Shown here: in pieces, positions 7,441 through 15,796 of the stretch
How the letters are laid out: each line of letters begins with the position of its first letter
How positions within the stretch are numbered: the stretch's first letter is position 1
Assembly (NCBI GenBank): GCA_036488815.1
Contig: DASXGX010000083.1
Span: 1 to 64,000, forward strand
Direction of reading: 5' to 3'
Origin: Roseiarcus sp036488815
GTDB lineage: Bacteria; Pseudomonadota; Alphaproteobacteria; Rhizobiales; Beijerinckiaceae
Length of the DNA: 64,000 bases
Position numbers and translations under genes: made by a program
The notes under the pieces: model-generated
What the model was told of the DNA's origin: nothing
Seen by the model: the letters and a program-made list of their open reading frames with translations, nothing else
Database searches by the model: none

Positions 7441-8910
7441 ATGACTGCTCTAAAGACCAACCGGCCGCTCCTGCTCGGCGCGGTGATGGCCTCGATGTTC
7501 ATGATTGCGATCGAGGCGACCATCGTCTCGACGGCGATGCCGCAGATTGTCGGCCAGCTCGGCGGATTGCAGCTCTACAGCTGGGTCTTTTCGGCGTTTC
7601 TCCTCACGCAGACCGCGACCACGGTCGTGTTCGGAAAGCTTTCGGACCTGATCGGCCGCAAGAAGGTGATGCTGGCTGGCCTAGCGATCTTCCTGATCGG
7701 CTCGTTGCTTTGCGGCTTCGCCTGGTCAATGCCGTCGATGATCGTCTTCCGCCTCATCCAAGGCGTCGGAGCGGGCGCTATCCAGCCCACCGGCATGACG
7801 GTGGTCGGCGATCTCTATTCGGTCCAGGAGCGCGGCAAAATCCAGGGCTACCTCGCGAGCGTGTGGGCGATTTCGGCCGTCGTCGGGCCGCTCGCCGGCG
7901 GCCTGATCATTCAGCATTTCTCGTGGGCGTGGATTTTCTGGCTCAACGTGCCCATCGGCCTTCTGGCGGCGGCAGGCTTCTGGATTTTCCTGCACGAAAA
8001 CATCAAGCACGAGCGGCGCAAGATCGACCATTTGAGCGCCGGCATCTTCACGATCGCCATCGCCGCCATCATGGCGGACATGACGGCGCTGTCGACCTCG
8101 AACTGGACCGAAATCGCCGTGATCACGGCCTTGGCGGTCGTCGCGACGGGCTTGTTCGTGCGCCAGGAGCGGCGATCGCCGGAGCCGATGATCTCGCTCA
8201 AGCTCTGGGGACGCCGGCCGATCGCCGCTGCGAACGGGGCCTCGCTCCTGGCGGGCATGACGATGATCGGCCTGACGACCTTTCTCCCAGTCTACGTGCA
8301 AGGGGTGATGCGGCAGTCCGCGCTGACGGCCGGGTTCGCCTTATCGGTGATGGTGCTGGGCTGGCCGATCGGCGCGACGCTGGCGACCTATCTGCTGCGC
8401 CGATTGGGGGTGCGTCCCGTGCTGGTGACGGGCGCCGCGCTTATTCCCGTCGGGGCTATTCTGTTCACCCTCCTCGGCCCGAATGCCTCGCCCTTGGTCG
8501 CCGGCGTCGGCTCCGTGATCGTCGGCTTCGGCATGGGACTGCTGAGCAACTCGTCGCTCGTCCTGATCCAGGAAATCGTCGACTGGTCGGAACGAGGAAG
8601 CGCCACCGCCTCGTTCCTCTTTGCGCGCAGCCTGGGCAGCACCTTCGGCGCCACGATCTTCGGCGCGGTGCTCAACTTCGGCTTGCTTCATTCTGGAACG
8701 GTGGTCTCCTCCGACCAGCTCAGGGGTCTGCTCGACGGCTCGGCGAAGGACGCGTCCATGACCGGCCCGATCCGCGCCGCGCTCGAGAGTTCGCTCCATC
8801 TGACGTTCTTGACGATGTTCGCCATAGCGGTGCTGACTGCGGCGATTTCGGCGCTGGTGCCGAAAATCAAGCTGACGATGCACCGCGTTCCGTCGGTCGC
8901 CTTGGATTAG
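7441..8910 (+). CDS. MFS multidrug exporter, DHA2 (14-TM) family
   Basis: A 489-residue inner-membrane protein that fits the EmrB/QacA drug:H+ antiporter group. It starts with a TM helix (LLLGAVMASMFMIAIEAT), has family motif A GKLSDLIGRKK near 65-75 and the antiporter motif C region SAVVGPLAGGLI near 150. About 14 hydrophobic segments can be counted. ATG 7441 fits the first TM; an in-frame ATG at 7393 would add 16 non-hydrophobic residues. There is no adjacent EmrA-type membrane-fusion gene or local regulator. Substrates cannot be inferred. Confidence 0.9.
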   Translation: MTALKTNRPLLLGAVMASMFMIAIEATIVSTAMPQIVGQLGGLQLYSWVFSAFLLTQTATTVVFGKLSDLIGRKKVMLAGLAIFLIGSLLCGFAWSMPSMIVFRLIQGVGAGAIQPTGMTVVGDLYSVQERGKIQGYLASVWAISAVVGPLAGGLIIQHFSWAWIFWLNVPIGLLAAAGFWIFLHENIKHERRKIDHLSAGIFTIAIAAIMADMTALSTSNWTEIAVITALAVVATGLFVRQERRSPEPMISLKLWGRRPIAAANGASLLAGMTMIGLTTFLPVYVQGVMRQSALTAGFALSVMVLGWPIGATLATYLLRRLGVRPVLVTGAALIPVGAILFTLLGPNASPLVAGVGSVIVGFGMGLLSNSSLVLIQEIVDWSERGSATASFLFARSLGSTFGATIFGAVLNFGLLHSGTVVSSDQLRGLLDGSAKDASMTGPIRAALESSLHLTFLTMFAIAVLTAAISALVPKIKLTMHRVPSVALD

Positions 8911-8912
8911 GC

Positions 8913-9362
8913 CTAACGCCAGGAGAGCGCGACCACCGCGGCGACGGCGAGCACGGACAGCATGCAGGTGTAATAGCTGACGTACAGCATCACCGTCTTC
9001 CAGTATAAAATCTGGGACAGGACGGCGCAAAGCGTCTGTTGGCGCTCCAACTCCCCCACCCGTTCGTCGGGCGGGCGAAACAGACCGGGATCGGCCTTGC
9101 GGGCGATGATGAACTGGACCTGCCCCCGGCGCGGATAGCGGGGAAACAGGCAGACGAGCAGACACAGGAAGATCACGACGAACGGCAGCAGCGCGACGGA
9201 CAGCGGAAGATAGGTCGGGAACTTGTCGCGGAAGGCGAGCACCGGACCCAGCATGATCGCGACGAAGACAATCGCGACATTGGCTTTGAAGTCGCTGATG
9301 CGGATCGCGTCGGAGAAGCCGAGGATCAGGTTGCGATAGTAGGTTTCGGCGTCTTGCGCCAT
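8913..9362 (-). CDS. PycTM/DUF5706-like membrane protein A
   Basis: A 149-residue membrane protein. An N-terminal helix ends in SDFKAN (residues 23-28), followed by TM1 (about 29-44), TM2 (51-73), a PRYPRRG turn and a final TM (122-146) after LSQILYWKT. This order (x-D-x-K-A before TM1, a Pro/basic turn after TM2, a K before the last TM) is what I recall for DUF5706, the membrane-effector domain of Pycsar anti-phage systems. It is a clear paralogue of the protein at 10144-10593, which has the same length. It is the last gene of a minus-strand cluster with an HD phosphohydrolase. The start at 9362 has GGAG upstream. The domain name is inferred from pattern only. Confidence 0.65.
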   Translation of the reverse strand: MAQDAETYYRNLILGFSDAIRISDFKANVAIVFVAIMLGPVLAFRDKFPTYLPLSVALLPFVVIFLCLLVCLFPRYPRRGQVQFIIARKADPGLFRPPDERVGELERQQTLCAVLSQILYWKTVMLYVSYYTCMLSVLAVAAVVALSWR

Positions 9363-9427
9363 CGTGCGTTTGCTCCGCCGGCCGGACCGCGCGAAGCAGT
9401 CCATGGCCGAAATTTATTGAGTATTCG

Positions 9428-10108
9428 CTAGCCGTTGTCCAGCGGACGGGAGTGGCGCGCGAGCGAGCGCTCCAGGTTGCGCCGCGCCGCCGCTTCGTAG
9501 ATCGCCGCGAGTTCAGGCGTGCGATAGATCCGGGGCGCGTCGAGGAAGCGCCTGCGGAAGGCCACCATAGCCGCGCGCCACGTCTCGTCGCTCTTCCGCC
9601 CGCTTTCGAGGCGCAGCAAGCGCGTATTGCGGTCGAACGTCTCCGCCGGCGCCCCCAACGGGGTGAGGTCGAGATCGAGCACCCACAGGCGCAGCCGTTC
9701 GCGGAAGGTTGCCGCACTCCCCGCCGGCGGCTCGTAGGCGAGATGGTCCTTTGTCGCGCGGATGGTTTCGGCGACCCATTGGCGGTCCGCCTCCGCGATC
9801 GGCGCGCCCGCGCTGGCCGCGAGCCACGCCTCGGCTGAGCGCTCCTCGTTGTCGGCGCGCAACGGGTCGTAGACGCTGTCGTGCCAGGCGATGGCGCAGG
9901 CGACGAGCCTGTCGGCTTCGGGCCCAGCGAGGCCGGAGCGTTCGGAAAGCCGCCGGTGGCGCCGCCACAAAGCCTCGAGATGGGCGACCCCGTGGTAGTG
10001 GCGCTCGGGCCGGCTCATCTCCTGAAAAAGCGCGTCCTTCACCGCGGCGTCGAGCGGCGCCTCGTCGAGCAGGTCCTGGAGCCGCTCCCAGCGTGCATGT
10101 TTCGCCAT
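9428..10108 (-). CDS. HD-superfamily metal-dependent phosphohydrolase (COG4339-like)
   Basis: A 226-residue soluble protein with an HD domain: RHYHGVAHL (His37, His39, His43) supplies the first metal ligands, AIAWHDSVYDP has the HD pair at 76-77, and DNEERSAEAW follows, the signature of the COG4339 group. HD proteins usually cleave phosphate ester or anhydride bonds, often in nucleotides. It sits between two paralogous PycTM/DUF5706-like genes, 35 bp after one and 65 bp before the other, all on the minus strand. As far as I recall, Bacteroidota carry single proteins with this HD type fused to DUF5706; here the parts are separate genes. Substrate unknown. Confidence 0.85.
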   Translation of the reverse strand: MAKHARWERLQDLLDEAPLDAAVKDALFQEMSRPERHYHGVAHLEALWRRHRRLSERSGLAGPEADRLVACAIAWHDSVYDPLRADNEERSAEAWLAASAGAPIAEADRQWVAETIRATKDHLAYEPPAGSAATFRERLRLWVLDLDLTPLGAPAETFDRNTRLLRLESGRKSDETWRAAMVAFRRRFLDAPRIYRTPELAAIYEAAARRNLERSLARHSRPLDNG

Positions 10109-10143
10109 AGGTCCGCCCCGGACATTTCACATCGAAGCGGCGC

Positions 10144-10593
10144 TCACCCGCCGCTGACAACGACGAGCAACTCCGCCGTGACCACGCAGGCCATGCAGAT
10201 GAAGAAGCTCGTGCGTAGACACAACGTCTTCCAGAACAGAATATGCGACAGGATCGCGCAGCGCAGACGTAATTGCGTGATCTCGTGGTCGAGATCGGCG
10301 ATGAACTTGAAGTCGGCCGCCGACGCCGTCCGCAAGACCGGGAAATTGGCCCGGCCGCGCTTGGGATAGCGCGGCAGCAGCGCGACGAGCAGACAGAGAA
10401 AGGCCACGAGAAACGGGACCAGCACGACGGGCAGCGGCAGGAAGGTGGGCAGCTTGTCGCGCGCCCCGATGACCGGACCGATCACGATCGACAGGAAGAA
10501 GATGACGATGTTCGCCTTGAAATCGCTGGCGCGGATCGCGTCCGTGTAGGAGGCGGATAACCCCTGATAATATGCCGCTTCTTCTTGCGCCAT
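10144..10593 (-). CDS. PycTM/DUF5706-like membrane protein B
   Basis: A 149-residue paralogue of the protein at 8913-9362. Shared blocks include TDAIRASDFKAN (SDAIRISDFKAN in A), GPV-x3-RDK-x-PT between the first two TM helices, FLCLLVALLPRYPKRG after TM2 and LSHILFWKT before the last TM. A loop of roughly 35 residues between TM2 and the last TM differs most. ATG 10593 gives exactly the same length and the same MAQ start as its paralogue; an upstream GTG/ATG would add 20 Arg-rich residues. First of three genes with the HD phosphohydrolase. Likely an inner-membrane effector or sensor; function not shown. Confidence 0.65.
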   Translation of the reverse strand: MAQEEAAYYQGLSASYTDAIRASDFKANIVIFFLSIVIGPVIGARDKLPTFLPLPVVLVPFLVAFLCLLVALLPRYPKRGRANFPVLRTASAADFKFIADLDHEITQLRLRCAILSHILFWKTLCLRTSFFICMACVVTAELLVVVSGG

Positions 10594-10689
10594 CGGAATA
10601 CGCGCCGCCCTCGAGGGCGGCCGCGAGCCCACTGCGCCCCCCCGCCACAGCATGGAAGAGAACGTTTCGTCTGTCCAGCGGCCACGCGC

Positions 10690-10965
10690 CTATCGCTTTG
10701 GAGCGGGCGCCGGGGGAGGCGTCGGCTCAGGGCAATCGAAACGCGTGCCGCCACGCCCCTGCGACTGCACCCGGCAACGAGACGCGTCCCCCTGCTGCTG
10801 AATCGCGTCGTTCGAGCGGGCGCCGGCGGCCGCCGCTCCTGCGCCCGGGACTTCGACCGTATAGGGGACATAGCCTCCCGGCGCCCCGAATTGGGCCGAG
10901 GCGCTCGAAGCGAGAAAAGACAATGCCGGAGCCAGAAAAAGCGCTTTGATGGGTGCCCCCTTCAA
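10690..10965 (-). CDS. Small secreted hypothetical protein
   Basis: A 91-residue protein with a clear signal peptide (MKGAPIKALFLAPALSFLAS, cleavage likely after ASA near residue 24). The mature part is about 67 residues, with GGYVPYTVEVPG, then SRCRVQSQGRGGTRFDC holding two cysteines that could form a disulphide, and a Pro-rich C-terminus. I do not recognise a family. It lies 96 bp upstream of the PycTM-like gene B on the same strand and 140 bp from the divergent cyclase gene, so it may be the first gene of that cluster or an unrelated neighbour. Confidence 0.55.
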   Translation of the reverse strand: MKGAPIKALFLAPALSFLASSASAQFGAPGGYVPYTVEVPGAGAAAAGARSNDAIQQQGDASRCRVQSQGRGGTRFDCPEPTPPPAPAPKR

Positions 10966-11105
10966 GCTCGGCTAGGTCGGAGGTGATTTTGCGCCTTTTC
11001 GCCGGGCGGCGCAATCCGGCGCAGCGATGGTGGCGCGGGGCGGGAGAGCACATATATCCTGCCTCGAGAAAGTCTGCGCGAAGCCGAAATCAACGGGGTG
11101 GATGC

Positions 11106-12866
11106 ATGAGCGAGACGCGAAAGCTAGCAGCGATCCTGGCGGCCGACGTGGTCGGCTTTAGCCGGCTCGCCGGCGCGGATGAGGACGGCACGCTCGCCCG
11201 GCTGCGCGCGCTGCGCAGCGAACTTGTCGATCCCACCATCGACGCGCATCGTGGGCGGGTCGTCAAGCGCACAGGCGACGGGGTGCTCGCCGAATTTCGC
11301 AGCGTCGTCGACGCGGTGCGTTGCGCGATCGAGCTGCAGAGCAGCATGGTCGAGCGCAACGCGGGACTCGACGCGGATCGCCGCATCGACTTCCGGATGG
11401 GCATTCATGTCGGCGACGTCGTCGAAGAAAGCGACGGCGACCTGATGGGCGACGGGGTCAACATCGCCGCACGCCTCGAAGGCGTGGCCAAGCCCGGCGC
11501 GATCTGCCTGTCGGTCGACGCCTATCGCCAGGTGCGGGCGCGGATCGACCGCGCGGTGGTCGATCTCGGGGAGACCACCCTCAAGAACATCGCCGAGCCG
11601 GTCCACGTCTACTCGGTCGAGGTCGGCCTCCCGGCTCAGGCGAAGCCCTCCCCGCCCCCGGCGGTTGCTTCCCCCGCGCCCGGAAGACTGTCGATTGCCG
11701 TGCTGGCGTTCAACAACATGAGCGGCGATCCCGAGCAGGAATATTTCTCCGACGGGATCAGCGAGGACATCATCACCGATCTCTCCAAGCTGTCCAGACT
11801 CCACGTCGTCGCGCGCAATTCGTCGTTCGTCTACAAGAAGGCGCCGGTGTCGGTGCCCGATGTGGCCAAGGCGCTCGGGGTTCGCTACGTCCTCGAGGGC
11901 AGTGTGCGCAAAGCGGGCAATCGCGTCCGCGTCGCGGCGCAGTTGATCGATTCGACCACCGGCGGCCACGTCTGGGCGAACCGCTTCGATCGCGAACTCA
12001 CCGATATTTTCGCCATCCAGGACGAACTCACCAAGGAGATCGTCTCCGCGCTGCAGTGCACCCTGACGATGAGCGAGCAGAACCGCATGGCGCCCAGGCG
12101 CAGCGGAAGCGTCGAGGCCTACGAACTGTTCCTTCGCGGGCGCGAGCACCTGTCTTCCGCGACCGGGACCAGCATGGTCGCCGCGCGCAGCCTCCTGGAG
12201 CGCGCGGTCGCCCTCGACCCGAGCTATGCAGCCGCGCACGCCATGATCGCGCTCACTCACGTCATCGACTACGCCAACGGCTTCACGCGCGACCCTGACG
12301 CTTCGCTTCGCCTCGGGCTCGAAACGGCGGAGCGCGCGTTGGAGATCGACGAAACGGAGCCGAGCGCTCATCTGGGGCTCGGAGCCGCGCTGATGTGGAG
12401 CCGCGATCTCGACGGGGCGCGCGCCGCCGTCGGGCGGGCGATCTCGCTCTCGCCCAATTCCGCCGACGGCTTGCGCTCGCTGGCCCAAGTCGAGAACTTC
12501 TCGGGCGAGCCGGCGCGCGCGCTCGAGAACCTCGCCGCCTATATGAAACGAGATCCCTACTATCCCGACATCGCGCTGCAAATGGTCGCCGACGCGCGCT
12601 TCGCCCTCGGCGAGTACGAGGAGGCGATCGAGGCGATCGAGCAGAGGCTGGCGCGCAATCCGCGTTCCGAGACCTCCTACGCCTTGCTCGCTTCCTGCTA
12701 CGGGATGCTCGGGCAGAGCGAAGCGTGCCGCAAAGCCTGGGACGAGACGTTGCGAATCCGGCCGGACTTCTCCATGGAGCGCCGCCGCCGCGTGATGCCC
12801 TTCCGCGACCCGGAAAACTTCGAGCGCCGCGTCGAGGGCCTGCGTAAGGGCGGCGTCAGCGTGTGA
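11106..12866 (+). CDS. Class III adenylate/guanylate cyclase with TolB-like and TPR regions
   Basis: A 586-residue protein. Residues 5-175 are a class III nucleotide cyclase domain: metal-binding Asp14 in LAADVVGFSRL, the second Asp in KRTGDGVLAEF near 60 and GDGVNIAARLEG near 118. Residues about 195-320 match the TolB N-terminal-like segment (IAVLAFNNMSGDPEQEYFSD, YVLEGSVRKAGNRVRVAAQL), and the rest is TPR-like helices. Such cyclases are numerous in Rhizobiales, often in several copies, and usually make cAMP. ATG 11106 is preceded by GGGGTGG. It diverges from the secreted protein/PycTM-like/HD cluster; any functional link is inference. Confidence 0.92.
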   Translation: MSETRKLAAILAADVVGFSRLAGADEDGTLARLRALRSELVDPTIDAHRGRVVKRTGDGVLAEFRSVVDAVRCAIELQSSMVERNAGLDADRRIDFRMGIHVGDVVEESDGDLMGDGVNIAARLEGVAKPGAICLSVDAYRQVRARIDRAVVDLGETTLKNIAEPVHVYSVEVGLPAQAKPSPPPAVASPAPGRLSIAVLAFNNMSGDPEQEYFSDGISEDIITDLSKLSRLHVVARNSSFVYKKAPVSVPDVAKALGVRYVLEGSVRKAGNRVRVAAQLIDSTTGGHVWANRFDRELTDIFAIQDELTKEIVSALQCTLTMSEQNRMAPRRSGSVEAYELFLRGREHLSSATGTSMVAARSLLERAVALDPSYAAAHAMIALTHVIDYANGFTRDPDASLRLGLETAERALEIDETEPSAHLGLGAALMWSRDLDGARAAVGRAISLSPNSADGLRSLAQVENFSGEPARALENLAAYMKRDPYYPDIALQMVADARFALGEYEEAIEAIEQRLARNPRSETSYALLASCYGMLGQSEACRKAWDETLRIRPDFSMERRRRVMPFRDPENFERRVEGLRKGGVSV

Positions 12867-12962
12867 CCGCGCTTTTCCAATTGGCGCAGAAATTGCCTTA
12901 CAATCGCCGATGGGTGTGGTGATTCGCGGGCGGGCCGCACGCCGGCGCTTTGGAGCGTGGAG

Positions 12963-13736
12963 ATGACGGAGCGCGTCGGGCGCAAGAAGGTTCTGATCGT
13001 CCTGCATCAAGAGCATTCGACGCCGGGGCGGGTCGGCGCGATCCTTCAGGCGCTGGACGCCCGCCTCGACATTCGGCGTCCGTGTCTGGGCGAGCCGCTG
13101 CCCTCGACATTGGGCGACCACGACGGCGCGATCGTGTTCGGCGGCCCCATGGGCGCCAACGACGATTGCGACTGGATCAAGCGGGAAATCGACTGGCTGG
13201 CGACGCCGTTGCGGGAGGAGAAGCCCTTCCTCGGCATTTGCCTCGGCGCCCAGATGCTGGCGCGCCAGCTCGGCGCGCGCGTCTTCACCCATCCCGACCG
13301 GCGCGGCGAGGTCGGATATGTCAGGATCGCGCCGACGCCGGAGGGCGACAGGCTTTGCGCCGCGCCATTCCCGCGCTCGGTTTATCACTGGCACTTCGAC
13401 GGCTTCGATCTGCCCGCCGGGGCGCGCCTGCTGGCGACCGGCGGCGCAAACTTCCCCAATCAGGCCTATTGCTACGGCGCGCGGGCGATCGGCCTCCAGT
13501 TCCACCCCGAGGTGACGTACCACATGATGTGCCGGTGGACGACGGTCGGCCATGAGAGGCTCGTCCATCCGGGCGCGCAGCCGCGCCATAGCCACCTCGA
13601 CGGCTGGTTCCAGCACGACGGCATGGTGGCGAACTGGCTGACGACGTTCTTGTCCGCATGGCTGGGCGGCGCGGCGTTCGGCGCCGCAGCCCCCACGCGC
13701 GCTGTCGAAATCGAGACCTTGCGCGCCGCCGAATAG
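12963..13736 (+). CDS. Class I glutamine amidotransferase (GMP synthase-like)
   Basis: A 257-residue stand-alone GATase1 domain. The nucleophile Cys is in FLGICLGAQMLA near residue 88 and the His-Glu pair in GLQFHPEVTYHM near 178-181, so the triad is complete. VFGGPMGANDD near 58 forms the oxyanion region. No synthetase domain or partner gene is nearby. Proteins annotated like this act on diverse small molecules, for example as gamma-glutamyl hydrolases. ATG 12963 is chosen for the GGAG at 12952-12955; a GTG at 12957 is the alternative. Confidence 0.88.
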   Translation: MTERVGRKKVLIVLHQEHSTPGRVGAILQALDARLDIRRPCLGEPLPSTLGDHDGAIVFGGPMGANDDCDWIKREIDWLATPLREEKPFLGICLGAQMLARQLGARVFTHPDRRGEVGYVRIAPTPEGDRLCAAPFPRSVYHWHFDGFDLPAGARLLATGGANFPNQAYCYGARAIGLQFHPEVTYHMMCRWTTVGHERLVHPGAQPRHSHLDGWFQHDGMVANWLTTFLSAWLGGAAFGAAAPTRAVEIETLRAAE

Positions 13737-13819
13737 CCGGCGCGCTGAGCGGCGCGCAAATCCCCGGTCGTCGGGCTCCGGTTCCGCCTCTGACTGGCGA
13801 ACCAAGCACGGCGCGCGCC

Positions 13820-14824
13820 TTATGCGGCTTGCGCCTCGCGCGCGGCCGCCTGGCGGGCGTTCGCTTGCGCGTAGCGGCGGGCCAGCACCGCGCAGACGAT
13901 CAACTGGATCTGATGGAACAGCATCAGCGGCAGGACGGCGATGCCGACCTGAGCAAGCGGAAAAAGAATGCTCGCCATCGGCACGCCGCTCGCAAGGCTC
14001 TTCTTCGAGCCGCAGAACATGATCGCGATTTCGTCGGCGCGGTCGAAGCCGAACCAGCGCGCCCCCGTCACGGTGATCGCCAGCACCATCGCCAGCAGCA
14101 ACGCGCAGACCACGACGAGCTTCACGAGATCGGCCACGCCGATCACATGCCAGATGCCGTTGAGAACGGCTTGGCTGAAGGCGAGATAGACGACCAGCAG
14201 GATCGATCCGCGATCGACGAAGCCCAGCGCCGCTTTGTGGCGCGCAACGAATGCGCCGATCCACGGGCGCAAGAAATGCCCAGCGAGAAAGGGCGCCAGC
14301 AGTTGCAGGACGATCGAGACGACCGAGCCGAGGGACACGCCACCCTTCAGATTCATCAACAGCGCCACAAGGGCCGGCGTCAGGAAAATGCCGATCAGAT
14401 TGGACAGCGAGGCGCTGCAGACCGCGGCGGCGACATTGCCGCGCGCAATCGAGGTGAAGGCGATCGAGGATTGCACCGTCGAGGGCAACAGACAGAGAAA
14501 CATCAGGCCGGCGAGCAGGGAATCCGGCAGGAACGATCCGAGCGTATGGCGAAGCGCTTCGCCGAGCAGCGGAAACAGGACGAAGGTCGAACAGAGGACG
14601 AGCAGGTGCAGCCGCCAGTGCAGCGCGCCGGCCACCACCGCCTCGCGCGACAACCGGGCGCCGTGCAGAAAGAACAGGAGCGCGATCGCCAGAATCGTCG
14701 CGACATGGACGATCTGAGCAGCCGCGCCGCTCGCCGGAAGGAGGCTCGCGATGACGACCGCGGCGACGATCGCCAATGTGAAATTGTCAGGCTTGAACGT
14801 CGACAAGGAACGCAGCAACGCCAT
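13820..14824 (-). CDS. Bile acid:sodium symporter-like (SBF-like, YfeH type) transporter
   Basis: A 334-residue inner-membrane protein with about nine to ten TM segments. Landmarks of the SBF-like group are LPSTVQSSIAFTSIARGNVAAA near 113-134 and FCGSKKSLASGVPMA near 270-284, both conserved in YfeH-type carriers. The substrate is not bile acid in such bacteria and is unknown. The neighbours face other directions: a convergent amidotransferase gene and an upstream dioxygenase gene on the same strand 80 bp away. Confidence 0.88.
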   Translation of the reverse strand: MALLRSLSTFKPDNFTLAIVAAVVIASLLPASGAAAQIVHVATILAIALLFFLHGARLSREAVVAGALHWRLHLLVLCSTFVLFPLLGEALRHTLGSFLPDSLLAGLMFLCLLPSTVQSSIAFTSIARGNVAAAVCSASLSNLIGIFLTPALVALLMNLKGGVSLGSVVSIVLQLLAPFLAGHFLRPWIGAFVARHKAALGFVDRGSILLVVYLAFSQAVLNGIWHVIGVADLVKLVVVCALLLAMVLAITVTGARWFGFDRADEIAIMFCGSKKSLASGVPMASILFPLAQVGIAVLPLMLFHQIQLIVCAVLARRYAQANARQAAAREAQAA

Positions 14825-14904
14825 TTCGGCGATCTCCCACGGGCATCACTCCGCGCGCAAAGGCGCCGAAGCGCCCTCGCCTGTCAATGCTTTGCGCCCC
14901 GGCG

Positions 14905-15732
14905 TCACTCCGTCCCCATCACCAGGCCCTCGATGTCGTGTTTTTGCGTGACGGGCGCGAGTTCGTCGACGACGCGGCACACGAGGTGGTCGCGTACGGA
15001 GGCGGGAAGCGCCTCGTAATAATCCTGCGTCACCATGAGGTCGTGCAGAGCGGCGTGGCCGGCGCCGGGCGCGTCCGCTCCGAGCACCAGCACGGGCCGC
15101 GCGATCGGCGAGGGATGCGCCGTCCCGCGATGAATGGTGAGCGCCGAGCGGCACGAGATGTCGCCCATCTCGGGATATTTTCGCACGCCCTTGGCCGCGA
15201 ACTCCGGCCAGCGCTCCTTGTCGGGGAACATCTCATGCTTCCAGGCGCGCCCGTCCACCCACTGGGTGCCGACCGCAACCTCGAACGGCCCCATGTCGGG
15301 CGTCACGTCGACGCCCGTGAGGTTGAAGGCGAGCGACGTGATGCGCCGATCGCGCCAGGTCTCCGGCGGAGACGGGAAGTCTCGATGCCAGGGCTGATTC
15401 ATGGCGCCCTGGAAAGGCGTGTCGAAGCCGATCTCGACGATCTCGTACTTCGGGCCCAACGCCGCTTCGCACATCGCCGTCACCCAGGGATGGGTGACGA
15501 GATCGACGAAGCCGCGAAAATCCTGGGGATGGATTTCGACGTACCAACGGCGAGGGCCGCGTCCGACCGCGCCGCCGGGGCGTTGGATGGCCGCCCAGAA
15601 GGCGGTCATCATGTCCTCGCGCATCCGTTCCGCCCAATCCCTGGAGAACGCCGCTTTCAGGCCGACGACGCCATCGCGGTAAAGGGTTTCGACATCGGCG
15701 GCGACGCGCGCCGTGGGGGCTTCAGTCGACAT
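14905..15732 (-). CDS. Phytanoyl-CoA dioxygenase family protein
   Basis: A 275-residue Fe(II)/2-oxoglutarate-type oxygenase. The metal triad is visible: His and Asp in PWHRDFP near 116-118 and the distal His in SALTIHRGTAHP near 210, with an Arg nearby to bind 2-oxoglutarate. ATG 15732 has a perfect GGAGG eight bases upstream. It may be co-transcribed with the SBF-like gene downstream. The substrate is unknown; family members hydroxylate lipids and many small metabolites. Confidence 0.85.
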   Translation of the reverse strand: MSTEAPTARVAADVETLYRDGVVGLKAAFSRDWAERMREDMMTAFWAAIQRPGGAVGRGPRRWYVEIHPQDFRGFVDLVTHPWVTAMCEAALGPKYEIVEIGFDTPFQGAMNQPWHRDFPSPPETWRDRRITSLAFNLTGVDVTPDMGPFEVAVGTQWVDGRAWKHEMFPDKERWPEFAAKGVRKYPEMGDISCRSALTIHRGTAHPSPIARPVLVLGADAPGAGHAALHDLMVTQDYYEALPASVRDHLVCRVVDELAPVTQKHDIEGLVMGTE

Positions 15733-15796
15733 TGGCTTCCTCCGTTTCTTGTCCGACCTCTCGAGGGGTGGTTTGGTTCCGAGCTGCTTTGCGTTT

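Noticed and set aside
11124..14264. A 1046-codon minus-strand open frame antisense to the cyclase and amidotransferase genes
   Set aside because: Both opposite-strand genes have intact catalytic motifs; the antisense product is Arg/Ala-rich with no domain. It is a GC-bias shadow.
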